DNA from: Fodinibacter sp963747405
GTDB lineage: Bacteria > Actinomycetota > Actinomycetes > Actinomycetales > Dermatophilaceae
Assembly: GCA_963747405.1 (NCBI GenBank)
Contig: CAVVFG010000016.1
Span: 1-64,000 of the forward strand
Length of the DNA stretch: 64,000 nt
Direction: 5' to 3'
Program-made: the position numbers and the translations under genes
The notes under the pieces: model-generated
Told to the model about the DNA's origin: nothing
The model's database searches: none
What the model saw: the letters and a program-made list of their open reading frames with translations, nothing else
Shown here: piece by piece, positions 1 through 8,452 of the stretch
Layout of the letters: every line of letters starts with the position of its first letter
Position numbering within the stretch: position 1 is the first letter of the stretch

Positions 1-490
1 GCTTGTCCGTCGCCCGAGACAAGCCGACGTACAGCCGCTCCCGCGACCGCTCACGCGGCATCCGCTCGTTGACGCACAGCACGACGACCTTGCGTTCCAA
101 GCCCTTGCAGCCGAGGACGTGTCCGTAGAACACGCAGTCCTTGTCCCAGAACGTGCGCCAGTAGCCGTCCTGTCCCTCCGACTCCTGCAGCGCCACCTGC
201 TCGGGATGCCGTGCGCCAGTGGTGAGGAGAGCGACGTCCTCAGGTCGCCAGCCCTCATCCAGTAGCGGGTCGATCTGGTCGTCAGCGACATCGAGCGCCT
301 CCTCGGCCGACGCTTCGATGTAGGTGACCTCCGGGCCCTCTCCCCCGCGGGCATACATCCGCATCGGCGCCAGCGGGAGGAACGTCTCGCACACCTGGCG
401 GGTGTTGCGAAGGCTCGACTCGCTGTCCTCGCTGTACCGACCTAGCCTCCCGCGATCATCTGTCGGGGGAGGCCAGGCGCGCCGCGTCCT
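1..490 (-). pseudogene. 5'-truncated superfamily I helicase, C-terminal part
   Basis: The frame is open from an in-frame TAG (491-493) down to the window edge. It reads the C-terminal half of a UvrD-like helicase: SLRNTRQ near the start, then DVALLTTGARHPEQVA, YGHVLGCKGLERKVVVLC (helicase motif V region) and RERLYVGLSRATD (motif VI). The Walker A half that should precede it is absent, because nrdJ ends only 7 bases upstream of the stop. No Met or Val start fits a complete domain. This is therefore either a decayed remnant, a frameshifted gene, or an assembly join. The family resembles actinobacterial NERD/UvrD-type helicases; the exact subfamily is not certain. Confidence 0.7.
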
Positions 491-497
491 CTAGAGC

Positions 498-3486
498 TCA
501 GCTGCAGCCGGTGGTGCTTCCGCAGCCTTCGCAGACGTAGCAGGAACCAGCCGGGCGCATCTTCGTCCCGCAGGTCATGCACATCGGCGCGTCAGCAGCC
601 TTGGAGTCACCGAACGCCGCGAGCAGGTCGGCCGAGGAGTGGATCTCCGAGGAGACCTCACGGGCCGAGGCCGCACCCGCACCGGAGTGGACCGACGAGG
701 CGTCGAGCGACTTGCCCGACTCCCCCGCCGCAGCGGAACCGGACTTGGCCGCCTCAGCCGGCGCACCGGCATCCGACTTCTTGGACGAGGCGCCGATGCC
801 CTGGCTGAACGACTCGATCTCCTCCTCGAGGTCCTCACCGGTGTCCTCGTCGACCGGCTGGTACGACCCGGTCTCGAGCTGGCGAGCGCGCTCGTCGGCG
901 GTGTAGATGCCCATGTAGGAGCGGGTGTCGAAGTCGAGGTAGTCCAGGGCCAGCCGCCGGAACACGTAGTCCATGAGCGACTGCGCCATGCGGACGTCCG
1001 GGTCGTCGGTCATGCCGGCCGGCTCGAAGCGCATGTTCGTGAACTTCTCGACGAACGTCTCCAGCGGCACGCCGTACTGCAGCGCGACCGAGGTGACGAT
1101 CGAGAAGGCGTCCATGACACCGGCGAGCGTGGAGCCCTGCTTGCCGAACTTCAGGAACAGCTCACCGAGCCGCCCGTCGTCGTAGGTGCCGGCGGTGAGG
1201 TAGCCCTCGGCGCCACCCACGGCGAACGAGATCGTCTGCGACGCACGGCGCTTCGGCAGGCGCTCGCGGGTGGGCCGGTAGACGACCTTCTCCACGACCT
1301 GCGTCCCCTCAACCGGATTCTGCGCAGCCGCGGCAGCCGAGGCCTTGTCAGCAGCGGCGTCCTTGGCGGTCGACCCGCCATCGGACAGCGGCTGGCCGAC
1401 CTTGCAGTTGTCGCGGTAGACGGCCAGCGCCTTCAGGCCCATCTTCCAGCCCTGGACGTAGACGTCCTCGATCTCCTCGACCGTCGCGTTCTCGGGCAGG
1501 TTGACCGTCTTGGAGATCGCACCGGACAGGAACGGCTGCACCGCAGCCATCATCCGCACGTGGCCCATCGCCGAGATGGCGCGCGCGCCCATGGCGGTGT
1601 CGAAGACCTCGTAGTGCTCGGGCTTCAGGCCGGGGGCGTCGATGACGTGGCCCTTGTCGGCGATGAACTCGACGATCGCCTCGACGGTCTCCTCGGTGTA
1701 GCCGAGCTGGCGCAGGGCCCGCGGGATGGTGAGGTTGACGATCTGCATCGAGCCGCCGCCGACGAGCTTCTTGAACTTCACCAGCGAGAAGTCGGGCTCG
1801 ATGCCGGTGGTGTCGCAGTCCATCATGAAGCCGATGGTGCCGGTGGGGGCGAGCACCGACGCCTGGGCGTTGCGGTAGCCGTTCTGGGTACCGAGCTTGA
1901 CGACGTCGTCCCACGCCTTGGTGGCGACGCGGTGGATGTCCTTGTCCATCGTGGCGATGGTGCGGATCTGGTCGTTGGCGGCGGCGTGCTTGCGCATGAC
2001 CCGCTTGTGCGCGTCGGCGTTGCGGGCGTAGCCGGCATACGGGCCGACGACCGCGGCGAGCTCGGCGGAGCGCTTGTAGGCGGCACCGGTGAGCAGCGAG
2101 GTGATGGACGCGGCGATGGCGCGGCCACCCTCGGAGTCGTAGCCGTGGCCGGTGGCCATCAGCAGCGCGCCGAGGTTGGCGTAGCCGATGCCGAGCTGGC
2201 GGTAGTCGCGCGTGGTCTGCGCGATCGGCTCGGTCGGGAAGTCGGCGAAGCAGATCGAGATGTCCATCGCCGTGATGACCAGCTCGACGACCTTCTCGAA
2301 CTGCGGCGCGTCGAAGGTGTCGTCGTCGCGCAGGAACTTGAGCAGGTTCAGCGAGGCCAGGTTGCACGAGGAGTTGTCGAGGCTCATGTACTCCGAGCAC
2401 GGGTTGGACGCGGTGATGCGGCCGCTCTCGGGGTTGGTGTGCCAGTCGTTGATCGTGCCGTCGTACTGGATGCCCGGGTCGGCGCACTCCCACGCGGCGG
2501 CGGCGATCTTGCCCATCAGCTCGCGGGCGTCGACGGTCTCGATGACCGAGCCGTCCTTGCGCGAGGTGAGGCCGAACTCGCGGCCCTCCTCGACCGCCCG
2601 CATGAACTCGTCGGTGACCCGCACCGAGTTGTTCGCGTTCTGGTACTGCACGGAGACGATGTCCTTGCCGCCGAGGTCCATGTCGAACCCGGCATCGCGC
2701 AGCGCGCGGATCTTGTCCTCCTCGCGCGCCTTGGTCTGCACGAACTCCTCGATGTCGGGGTGGTCGACGTCGAGGACGACCATCTTGGCCGCGCGACGCG
2801 TGGCGCCGCCCGCTCTTGATGGTGCCCGCGGACGCGTCGGCGCCGCGCATGAAGGAGACCGGGCCGGAGGCGGTGCCACCGGAGGACAGCAGCTCCTTGG
2901 AGGAGCGGATGCGCGACAGGTTCAGGCCGGCACCGGAGCCGCCCTTGAAGATGAAGCCCTCCTCCTTGTACCAGTTGAGGATGGAGTCCATCGAGTCGTC
3001 GACGCTGAGGATGAAGCAGGCGCTGACCTGCTGGGGGCTGGCGGTGCCGACGTTGAACCAGACCGGCGAGTTGAAGCTGAACACCTGGTGCAGCAGGGCG
3101 TAGGTCAGCTCGTGCTCGAAGATCTCGGCGTCCTCGGGCGACCCGAAGTAGCCGTGGTCCTTGCCGGCCTTGACGTAGGTCAGCACGACGCGGTCGATCA
3201 GCTGCTTCAGCCCGGTCTCACGGGCGTCGGTGCCGACGGCCCCGCGGAAGTACTTGGTGGTGACGATGGTGGAGGCGTTGACGCTCCAGAAGTCGGGGAA
3301 CTCGACGCCGCGCTGCTCGAAGATCGTCTCGCCGGTCTTCCAGTTCTGCTGGACGACGTCGCGCTTCTGCCAGGTCACCTCGTCGTAGGGGTGCACGCCC
3401 GGCGTCGTGAAGATGCGCTCGACGGTGACTCCCTTGGAGCGGGTGGACTTGCGAGCACCTGCACGTGCTCCTGCGGTCTCGGTCAT
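498..3486 (-). CDS. nrdJ: Adenosylcobalamin-dependent ribonucleotide reductase (class II), frameshifted
   Basis: Class II reductase that makes deoxyribonucleotides using B12 instead of an oxygen-dependent radical. The N-terminal part (3486 to about 2811) reads MTETAGARAG, FSFNSPVWFNVG, CFILSVDDSMDSI and GGSGAGLNLSRIRS. The rest continues in another frame with GGATRRAAKMVVLDVDHPDI, NPCSEYMSLDNSSCNLASLN and APTGTIGFMMDCDTTG. It ends in the Cys-rich tail CMTCGTKMRPAGSCYVCEGC. The frames join if one C is removed from the CCC at 2809-2811, giving about 995 residues, normal for the family. The ATG at 3486 follows an AAGGAAGG ribosome site. nrdR lies 58 bases upstream on the same strand, so both are probably one transcript under the NrdR boxes. 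Sequencing error is the likely cause of the break. Confidence 0.93.
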
Positions 3487-3544
3487 GCTGTGCCTTCCTT
3501 CTGCCCCCCTGCCGGGGGCCGTGGTGACCTGGTATCTGACTGTT

Positions 3545-4066
3545 CTACTGCTGGGGTGTGACAGCCCCGGCGGACGTGCCGCGGGCTGCCCGGATGCCGG
3601 CCGGCTCCTCCCCCAGCGCGTCACGCTCGGCGCGCAGGAGGGTGATGGCCGACTCGAAGTCCTCGAGGTTGTCGAAGGCCTGGTAGACGGAGGCGAAGCG
3701 CAGGTAGGCGACCTCGTCGAGCTCGCGCAGCGGCTCGAGCACGGCCAGGCCGACCTCGTGCGCGTCGACCTCTGCCGTGCCCTGGCTGCGGATGGTCTCC
3801 TCGACGCGCTGGGCGAGCAGCGCCAGGTCGTCCTCGGTGACCGGTCGGCCCTGGCAGGCCTTGCGGACCCCGACGAGCACCTTGGCGCGGCTGAACGGCT
3901 CGGTGGCGCCGGAGCGCTTCACGACCGCCAGGCTCGCCGTCTCGACGGTGGTGAAGCGGCGCCCGCACTCGGGGCACTGGCGACGCCGGCGGATGCTCGA
4001 GCCGTCGTCGGTGGCACGCGAGTCCATGACCCGTGAGTCGGTGTGGCGGCAGAACGGGCAGTGCAT
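3545..4066 (-). CDS. nrdR: Transcriptional repressor NrdR
   Basis: Repressor of ribonucleotide reductase genes that senses ATP/dATP. The ATG at 4066 gives 173 residues beginning MHCPFCRHTDSRVMDSR; the Zn ribbon is CPFC near residue 3 and CPEC near residue 31, followed by GRRFTT. The ATP-cone domain covers roughly residues 49-139 (VVKRSGATEPFSRAKVLVGV). GAGGGGG about 8 bases upstream is the ribosome site; a longer reading to 4135 has no family support. It is first in an operon with nrdJ. Actinobacteria such as mycobacteria usually carry lexA and a LysM gene next to nrdR; here they lie about 8 kb away. Confidence 0.96.
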   Translation of the reverse strand: MHCPFCRHTDSRVMDSRATDDGSSIRRRRQCPECGRRFTTVETASLAVVKRSGATEPFSRAKVLVGVRKACQGRPVTEDDLALLAQRVEETIRSQGTAEVDAHEVGLAVLEPLRELDEVAYLRFASVYQAFDNLEDFESAITLLRAERDALGEEPAGIRAARGTSAGAVTPQQ

Positions 4067-4160
4067 TTCGGACCCCCTCGCGTGGCGGCTGCTGCTCGTC
4101 TCCTGTGGACGAGCGGTGGACACTGGTGTTAACAACCTGTGGGTAACCGAGATTTCGTGT

Positions 4161-4208
4161 GCACAACATGTGGACGAACTACATCGGTGTAACCACTAGA
4201 TGTAGTGG
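4161..4208 (-). promoter_or_regulatory. Paired NrdR boxes upstream of nrdR-nrdJ
   Basis: Two 16-bp boxes sit 95-142 bases upstream of the nrdR start. The box at 4193-4208 is CCACTAGATGTAGTGG, with perfect 6-bp arms CCACTA/TAGTGG. The weaker box at about 4161-4176 contains CACAACATGTGG around an ACATGT centre. Centres (4200.5 and 4168.5) are 32 bases apart, about three helical turns, the spacing known for tandem NrdR boxes. This suggests NrdR autoregulation of the operon. I do not see convincing -35/-10 hexamers. The remaining bases up to 4410 hold no gene that I can support. Confidence 0.75.
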
Positions 4209-4410
4209 CCATCTTGTCCCGATGTGACGCGGACCGCAAGCGGATCGGCCCAAGTCGGCAGGTCGCGCGTGTTTACGCAGGTCAGGGCCTCGGATGCCGT
4301 GTCGTCCAGTGCCGCTCGGGCGTGTCGGCGGACGTGACGGGGCACCATCGGTGGGGCTGATGTGACGCCAGAGGCACCAGATCTGGGGTTCCTGCGACCC
4401 GCGAGGGGGT

Positions 4411-4599
4411 TCACTCCCCCGGTGACGCGCCCTGGTGCACCAGCGCGGCGGTGACCATCCAGTGCCAGTCGGTCGAGGACACCCCGCCGCGGGCGCCGGC
4501 GCCGCACCCGCACTCCCAGTGCCAGCGGCCGAGCGCGTCGCACGAGACGGCCGGGTGGTGGCTGCGGCGGGCGGTCCGCCGGCGGGGGAAAGTCCTCAT
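4411..4599 (-). CDS. Small Cys/Trp-containing hypothetical protein
   Basis: A 62-residue frame from ATG 4599. The N-terminus is strongly basic (MRTFPRRRTARRSHH); the rest is compact with GRWHWECGCGAGAR and STDWHWMVTAALVHQ. The C-x-C pair and three Trp residues make a chance reading less likely, but I do not recognise the family. A weak GAGG lies about 13 bases before the ATG. It sits between the cobalamin-binding-like gene and the nrdR control region, on their strand. It could be a false frame. Confidence 0.4.
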   Translation of the reverse strand: MRTFPRRRTARRSHHPAVSCDALGRWHWECGCGAGARGGVSSTDWHWMVTAALVHQGASPGE

Positions 4600-4652
4600 G
4601 TCGACAAAGAGACCTCACCGTCCCCGCTGATACCGGCCGCACGGAAGCGACG

Positions 4653-5499
4653 TCACGGATGGAGCAGCGCGGCCAGCTCCTCGACGCCGTCCACGAGGCG
4701 CGGCCCGGGGCGCGCCCACTGCCCGTTCGCGTCGACGGCGTGCACGACGGCCCCGGCCGGCAGCGCCCCCGCCGCCACGAGCCCGTCCGCCTGCTCCTGG
4801 GCGCCCGCCCGGTCAAATCCGCACGGCGCGACCACCACGACGTCCGGCGCTGCCGCGTGCACGGCATCCCACGTGACCCGCACCGACTTCTCGCCGGCCG
4901 CGCCGAGCACCGGCTCTCCCCCGGCTGCCTCCACCATCTCCGGGATCCAGTGGCCCGGGGCGTACGGCGGGTCGCTCCACTCGAGCACGACCACGCGCGG
5001 ACGCGGGCGTCCGCGCACCCGCGAGCGCACGGCATCCAGCCGATCGCGCAACGACCCGACCAGGGTGAGCGCGGCGCGCTCGTGGCCCGTCGCCCGCCCG
5101 ACCGCCACCACGGACTCGAGCACCTCGTCGAGGGTGTGCGGGTCGACGGTGAGAACCGTTGCGCGGCAACCGAGGTGGGCGAGCGCGTCGTCGACGGCGG
5201 TGACGTCGACGGCGCAGACCGCGCAGAGGTCCTGGGTGACGACGAGGTCGGCGTCGAGGTCGGCAAGAGCACCGGCATCCAAGCGGTAGAGGTCCTCCCC
5301 CGCCGCCACCGCACGCGCCACGGCGTCGTCGATCTCGCGCGGGCTGAGCCCCTCGGGCAGGGTCGTCGACGACACCACCCGTCGCTCACGTGCCACTCGC
5401 CGGGACGTCGCACTCGAACGTCACCCCCACGACGTCGTCACCGGCGCCCACCGCGAAGAGGATCTCGGTGGCCGACGGGATGAGGCTGACGATGCGCAC
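4653..5499 (-). CDS. Cobalamin/iron-siderophore-binding protein (BtuF-like), frameshifted
   Basis: Periplasmic-binding-protein fold of the BtuF/FepB type. The GTG at 5499 starts VRIVSLIPSATEILFAVGAG, a classic opening of this family, then the frame stops at 5386. The following frame continues with RRVVSSTTLPEGLSPREID, LADLDADLVVTQDLCAVCAV and PRVVVLEWSDPPYAPGHWIP to 4653. Removing one base near 5397 joins them (CDVPAVARERRVV), giving about 281 residues. No signal peptide or lipobox is seen, so it may act in the cytoplasm, as some cobalamin-binding relatives seem to. Nearby nrdJ needs B12, but no permease or ATPase gene is adjacent, so a transport role is unproven. Confidence 0.75.
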
Positions 5500-5537
5500 C
5501 CGCCCGACCCTACGTGCGTCGGATGCCGGGGCGCCCG

Positions 5538-6420
5538 TCAGCGGGCCAGGCGCACCTCGTCGCCGAGCCGGGTGAGCTTGTCGGGGTTGCGCACGAAGTA
5601 GAGCGAGCCGACCATGCCGTCGACGACGTCGATCGTGATGACGCTGTCGACCACCCCGTCGATCACCGCCACGAGCCCGGGCTGTCCGCCGACCCACGTC
5701 GAGCGCAGGTCGACCTCGAGTCCTTCCGGCGCCACGGCGGCGAGGAAGCGCAGCACCTTGTCGCGGCCGAGGATGGGTCGCAGCGCCGCCTTGCGCACAC
5801 CGCCGCCGTCGGTGACCAGCACGACGTCGGGTGAGAGCACGTCGACGAGCGCCTGAAGGTCGCCGGTGTCGGCTGCCGAGCCGAAAGCGCTCGAGCACCG
5901 CCGCGTGCTCGGTGCGGTCGACGCGCTGGCGCGGGCGCCGGGCTGCGACGTGCTCGCGGGCCCGGTGGGCGATCTGCCGCACCGCAGCCGGCGTGCGGTC
6001 GACACCGGCGGCGATCTCGTCGTAGGGCACGTCGAACACCTCGCGCAGCACGAAGACCGCGCGCTCGACAGGGGTGAGGGTCTGCAGCACCAGCAGCATC
6101 GCGGTCGAGACGCTGTCGGCGAGCTCCACGTCATCCGCGACGTCACTGACCGTCAGCAGCGGCTCGGGCAGCCACGGCCCGACGTAGGTCTCGCGCTGTC
6201 GCTTCACGGTGCGGAAACGGTTGAGCGACAACCGGATGACGATACGCACCAGGTAGGCGCGGGGGTCGCGCACCGTCGTGGGGTCGACCCGCGACCAGCG
6301 CAGCCATGCCTCCTGGACGACGTCCTCGGCATCCGCCGCGACCTCGAGCATCTCGTAGGCGACCGTGAACAGCAGCGGTCGGAGCGCCTCGAACTCGGCC
6401 GCGTCGGGCGCCTGCGTCAT
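5538..6420 (-). CDS. ECF41-type RNA polymerase sigma factor with SnoaL-like C-terminal domain, frameshifted
   Basis: Sigma-70 factor of the extracytoplasmic-function class. From ATG 6420, region 2 reads FEALRPLLFTVAYEMLEVAA and DAEDVVQEAWLRW. The linker carries the ECF41 hallmark WLPEPL, and region 4 reads LTPVERAVFVLREVFDVPYD. The C-terminal SnoaL-like extension has DGGG and RNPDKL, both characteristic of ECF41. The frame breaks near 5884-5886; dropping one A of the AAA on the + strand joins ERFGSAADTGDLQA and gives about 293 residues, the normal size. ECF41 factors have no classical anti-sigma factor; the extension is known to modulate activity. The start overlaps the stop of the decarboxylase gene (ATGA), so translation is probably coupled. 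Confidence 0.9.
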
Positions 6421-6992
6421 GCGTGCGAGGGTAGGGCCAGCGGCAGCTCGCAGACGTCGGAGTAGCCCTGCGACTGCAGGCCGGCGGCGCTGTTGAAGCG
6501 GGAGCGCATGTTCTCGAGGGCCACGAGCTGGGTGAGCTCGACCACGGCCTTGACGCCGAGGGCCTCCTGGAGGCGGTGGCTCAGCTCGTCGTCGACGGCG
6601 CAGGGGGTGGCGCTCATCGCCTCGGCGTACTCCAGCACGTCGCGCTCGAGCGGGGTGAACACGTCGGAGTCGCGCCAGCGGGGCACCTCGCGCACCTTGG
6701 CCTCGTCGAGTCCCTCGTCGTGGGCGAGGAAGTAGCCGAAGTCCATGCACCAGCTGCAGCCGATGACCGCGGCGCTGGCCAGCTGTGCGTAGGAGGCGAG
6801 GTGCTTGTCGAGGGCGTCCCACGTCGCGACCTTGCGCTCGAAGCCGAGCACCGCCCGCATCACCTTCTGGTGGTGCCAGAGCACGTACGCGGTGTCGGGC
6901 ACGGCGCCCCAGGTGCGGCGGGCGTAGGTCTTGAGGATGCCGGCGTAGGGGCCGCTCATCGGAGCCTTGGGGATGCGGAAGGTGCTGGGCAC
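6417..6992 (-). CDS. Carboxymuconolactone decarboxylase / AhpD-like protein
   Basis: AhpD-fold protein of 191 residues, the standard partner and target gene of ECF41 sigma factors. The GTG at 6992 has a strong GAGGAGG site 6 bases upstream and gives VPSTFRIPKAPMSGPYAGI. The redox CxxC is in AAVIGCSWCMDFGYFLAHDE, suggesting alkylhydroperoxidase-like activity, although the substrate is unknown. The same frame stays open to 7208, and a GTG at 7178 follows a perfect AAGGAGG. That start would lie upstream of the ECF41 promoter and add non-conserved residues, so I prefer 6992. Confidence 0.88.
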   Translation of the reverse strand: MPSTFRIPKAPMSGPYAGILKTYARRTWGAVPDTAYVLWHHQKVMRAVLGFERKVATWDALDKHLASYAQLASAAVIGCSWCMDFGYFLAHDEGLDEAKVREVPRWRDSDVFTPLERDVLEYAEAMSATPCAVDDELSHRLQEALGVKAVVELTQLVALENMRSRFNSAAGLQSQGYSDVCELPLALPSHA

Positions 6993-7041
6993 GGTGGTCC
7001 TCCTCGGGTGGGGGCGGCCCGGGTGGCCGTCCATCCCTTCA

Positions 7042-7068
7042 GACACCGGCCGCTGGCGGGGTGTGACA
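7042..7068 (-). promoter_or_regulatory. ECF41-type promoter for the decarboxylase-sigma operon
   Basis: On the minus strand TGTCACA (7062-7068) is followed after exactly 16 bases by TGTC (7042-7045). The published ECF41 promoter consensus is TGTCACA, a spacer of about 16 bases, then CGTC. The start of the decarboxylase gene is about 50 bases downstream. This implies that the sigma factor activates its own operon. Confidence 0.75.
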
Positions 7069-7080
7069 CCTCCCCCCCTG

Positions 7081-7555
7081 CGACTTCGTGCGACTTCGGC
7101 GCGTTCAAACCCGCGCAATGAGAGAACAACGGAGATAAAAGGAGGTTCACCGGTTTCGATCACCAGCCGACAGATCACAAACCTCCTTACCGCGCACATA
7201 TAAAACAACTACGATTACAACACCGAGCCACACTACAGATAGGAACAACACTACAGATAAGAGAACACCACAGGTTTCCTGGGTAATCTGGGCGAGCACC
7301 CCGATTCAGAAGATACACAAATGCTACAACAAACCCGCTGACACACGACGGGGCTAACCACACACCAAGACCTAACGGTCTAAATCAACGAGAGGCCCGA
7401 CCCACGATACCGCGACCGAGGGTTCCCCAGTCACATAACACCCAGAGAGCCGGCATTAAAAACGGGAGCGGAGGCCACCCCGCCGAAAACCACGACGGTA
7501 AGAGGGGGATACCTGCGGAGGGATGCGAGAACCGTGTGCAACTCGCACGAAGTCG
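7081..7555. mobile_element. AT-rich insert bounded by 13-bp terminal inverted repeats
   Basis: CGACTTCGTGCGA at 7081-7093 is repeated in inverse at 7543-7555. The same ends bound two shorter hairpins at 9494-9566 and 61440-61512. Between them lie about 420 bases much poorer in GC than the window. The insert contains a 9-bp stem AAGGAGGTT/AACCTCCTT (7139-7147 with 7180-7188), an 18-bp direct repeat starting at 7230 and 7248 (ACACTACAGATA), and a small hairpin AGACCTAACGGTCT near 7370-7384. I see no open frame with normal codon use and no transposase. It could be a non-autonomous element, a structured RNA, or foreign DNA caught in a hairpin repeat. Confidence 0.5.
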
Positions 7556-7643
7556 TGTCAGGGGCGGTGGTGGTGCCCGCGGATGCCGTGCTCGTGGATG
7601 CCGTAGGGCCCCGTCTGTCGGCGCGCGGTGGTTGGGTGGGGCG

Positions 7644-8255
7644 ATGGCAGCGACGGCGAGCGGGACGGCATCCGACGACGTGGTGTGGGAGACGCACCCG
7701 GTGACACCGGATCGGTTCGAGGACTTCGCGGACGTCATCAACCCCAACCGGCGGGCGACGCACTGCTGGTGCCTGTCGCACCGCATCAACGCCGGCGAGA
7801 TCGAGCAGCTCGGCGGCGGCAGCCGGGAGGCCGCGATGCGCCAGCTGTGCACTCGCGAGCACCCGCCGGGGGTGGTGACCTACCGCGACGGCACGCCGGT
7901 GGGGTGGTGCAGCATCAGCCCGCGTTCGGAGATCCCTCGGTTGGAGAACTCGAAGCTGATCCGCCCGGTCGACGACGTGCCGGTGTGGAGCATCATCTGC
8001 GTCGTGGTGCGTGGCGGGCACCGGCGGCAGGGCGTGGTCGGGCACCTGCTGGAAGGGGCGGTCGCCTATGCCGCGGCGGCCGGTGCGCCGGCGGTCGAGG
8101 CGCACCCCGTCGAGCCGACCGGGCGGATGGACACGACGATGGCGTTCGTCGGCACCCGCTCGATGTTCGAGAAGGCCGGCTTCTCGGTGGTCGGCACCAC
8201 GGATGCCGTGGCGAGCCGGATGCCGCGGCTGGTGATGCGCCGCACGCTCGGCTGA
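7644..8255 (+). CDS. GNAT family N-acetyltransferase
   Basis: Predicted acetyl-CoA-dependent acyltransferase of 203 residues. The acetyl-CoA site reads WSIICVVVRGGHRRQGVVGH, the usual beta4 plus R/Q-x-x-G pattern, followed by the late strand MFEKAGFSVVGTT. The N-terminal part THCWCLSHRINAGEIEQ is typical of a GNAT subgroup whose substrate is not known. ATG 7644 is chosen because upstream codons (from 7536) lie in the inverted repeat and look non-coding. The ribosome site is weak (GGTGGGG). The gene stands alone and converges with the oxidoreductase gene. Confidence 0.85.
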   Translation: MAATASGTASDDVVWETHPVTPDRFEDFADVINPNRRATHCWCLSHRINAGEIEQLGGGSREAAMRQLCTREHPPGVVTYRDGTPVGWCSISPRSEIPRLENSKLIRPVDDVPVWSIICVVVRGGHRRQGVVGHLLEGAVAYAAAAGAPAVEAHPVEPTGRMDTTMAFVGTRSMFEKAGFSVVGTTDAVASRMPRLVMRRTLG

Positions 8256-8431
8256 TCCCCCACCAGACCGAGGTGCGCATCGCCACGACCCTGGCTCTAC
8301 GCAGTTGAGTGCTCAGGTGGCTGCTCTGCCGGCGACCGGCGCACCCGACCGGCTGGGCCCCGGCATCCCCGCGACTTCTTGCGGATTGTCCCCCTGCCGA
8401 AGGCCAGATCTGGGGCCTTGGGTGGGTGAGG

Positions 8432-8451
8432 AACCGCGATCAGTCGCGGTT
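8432..8451. terminator. Hairpin between convergent genes
   Basis: Perfect 8-bp stem AACCGCGA/TCGCGGTT with a TCAG loop, just past the oxidoreductase stop and 177 bases after the acetyltransferase stop. No clear U-tract. It could serve both strands. Confidence 0.55.
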
Positions 8452-8452
8452 G

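Noticed and set aside
470..520. Cluster of restriction-site words (GGCGCGCC, TCTAGA, GAGCTC, CTGCAG) resembling a cloning linker
   Set aside because: Part of it is the natural end of nrdJ (GCS stop), and GC-rich words of this kind arise by chance; no vector sequence is seen.
4067..4410. Cobalamin riboswitch ahead of nrdR-nrdJ
   Set aside because: No B12-box-like core is present; the NrdR boxes explain control.
7000..7178. Longer decarboxylase from GTG 7178 with perfect AAGGAGG
   Set aside because: The added residues are not family-like, cross the ECF41 promoter and come from the AT-rich insert.
7081..7555. AT-rich insert as a retron, group II intron or IS
   Set aside because: No reverse transcriptase, maturase or transposase frame and no intron domain V-like end are visible.
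4378..8412. CCAGATCTGG palindrome twice (near 4378 and 8402)
   Set aside because: Only two copies, different surroundings, no gene-start relation; too little to call an operator.
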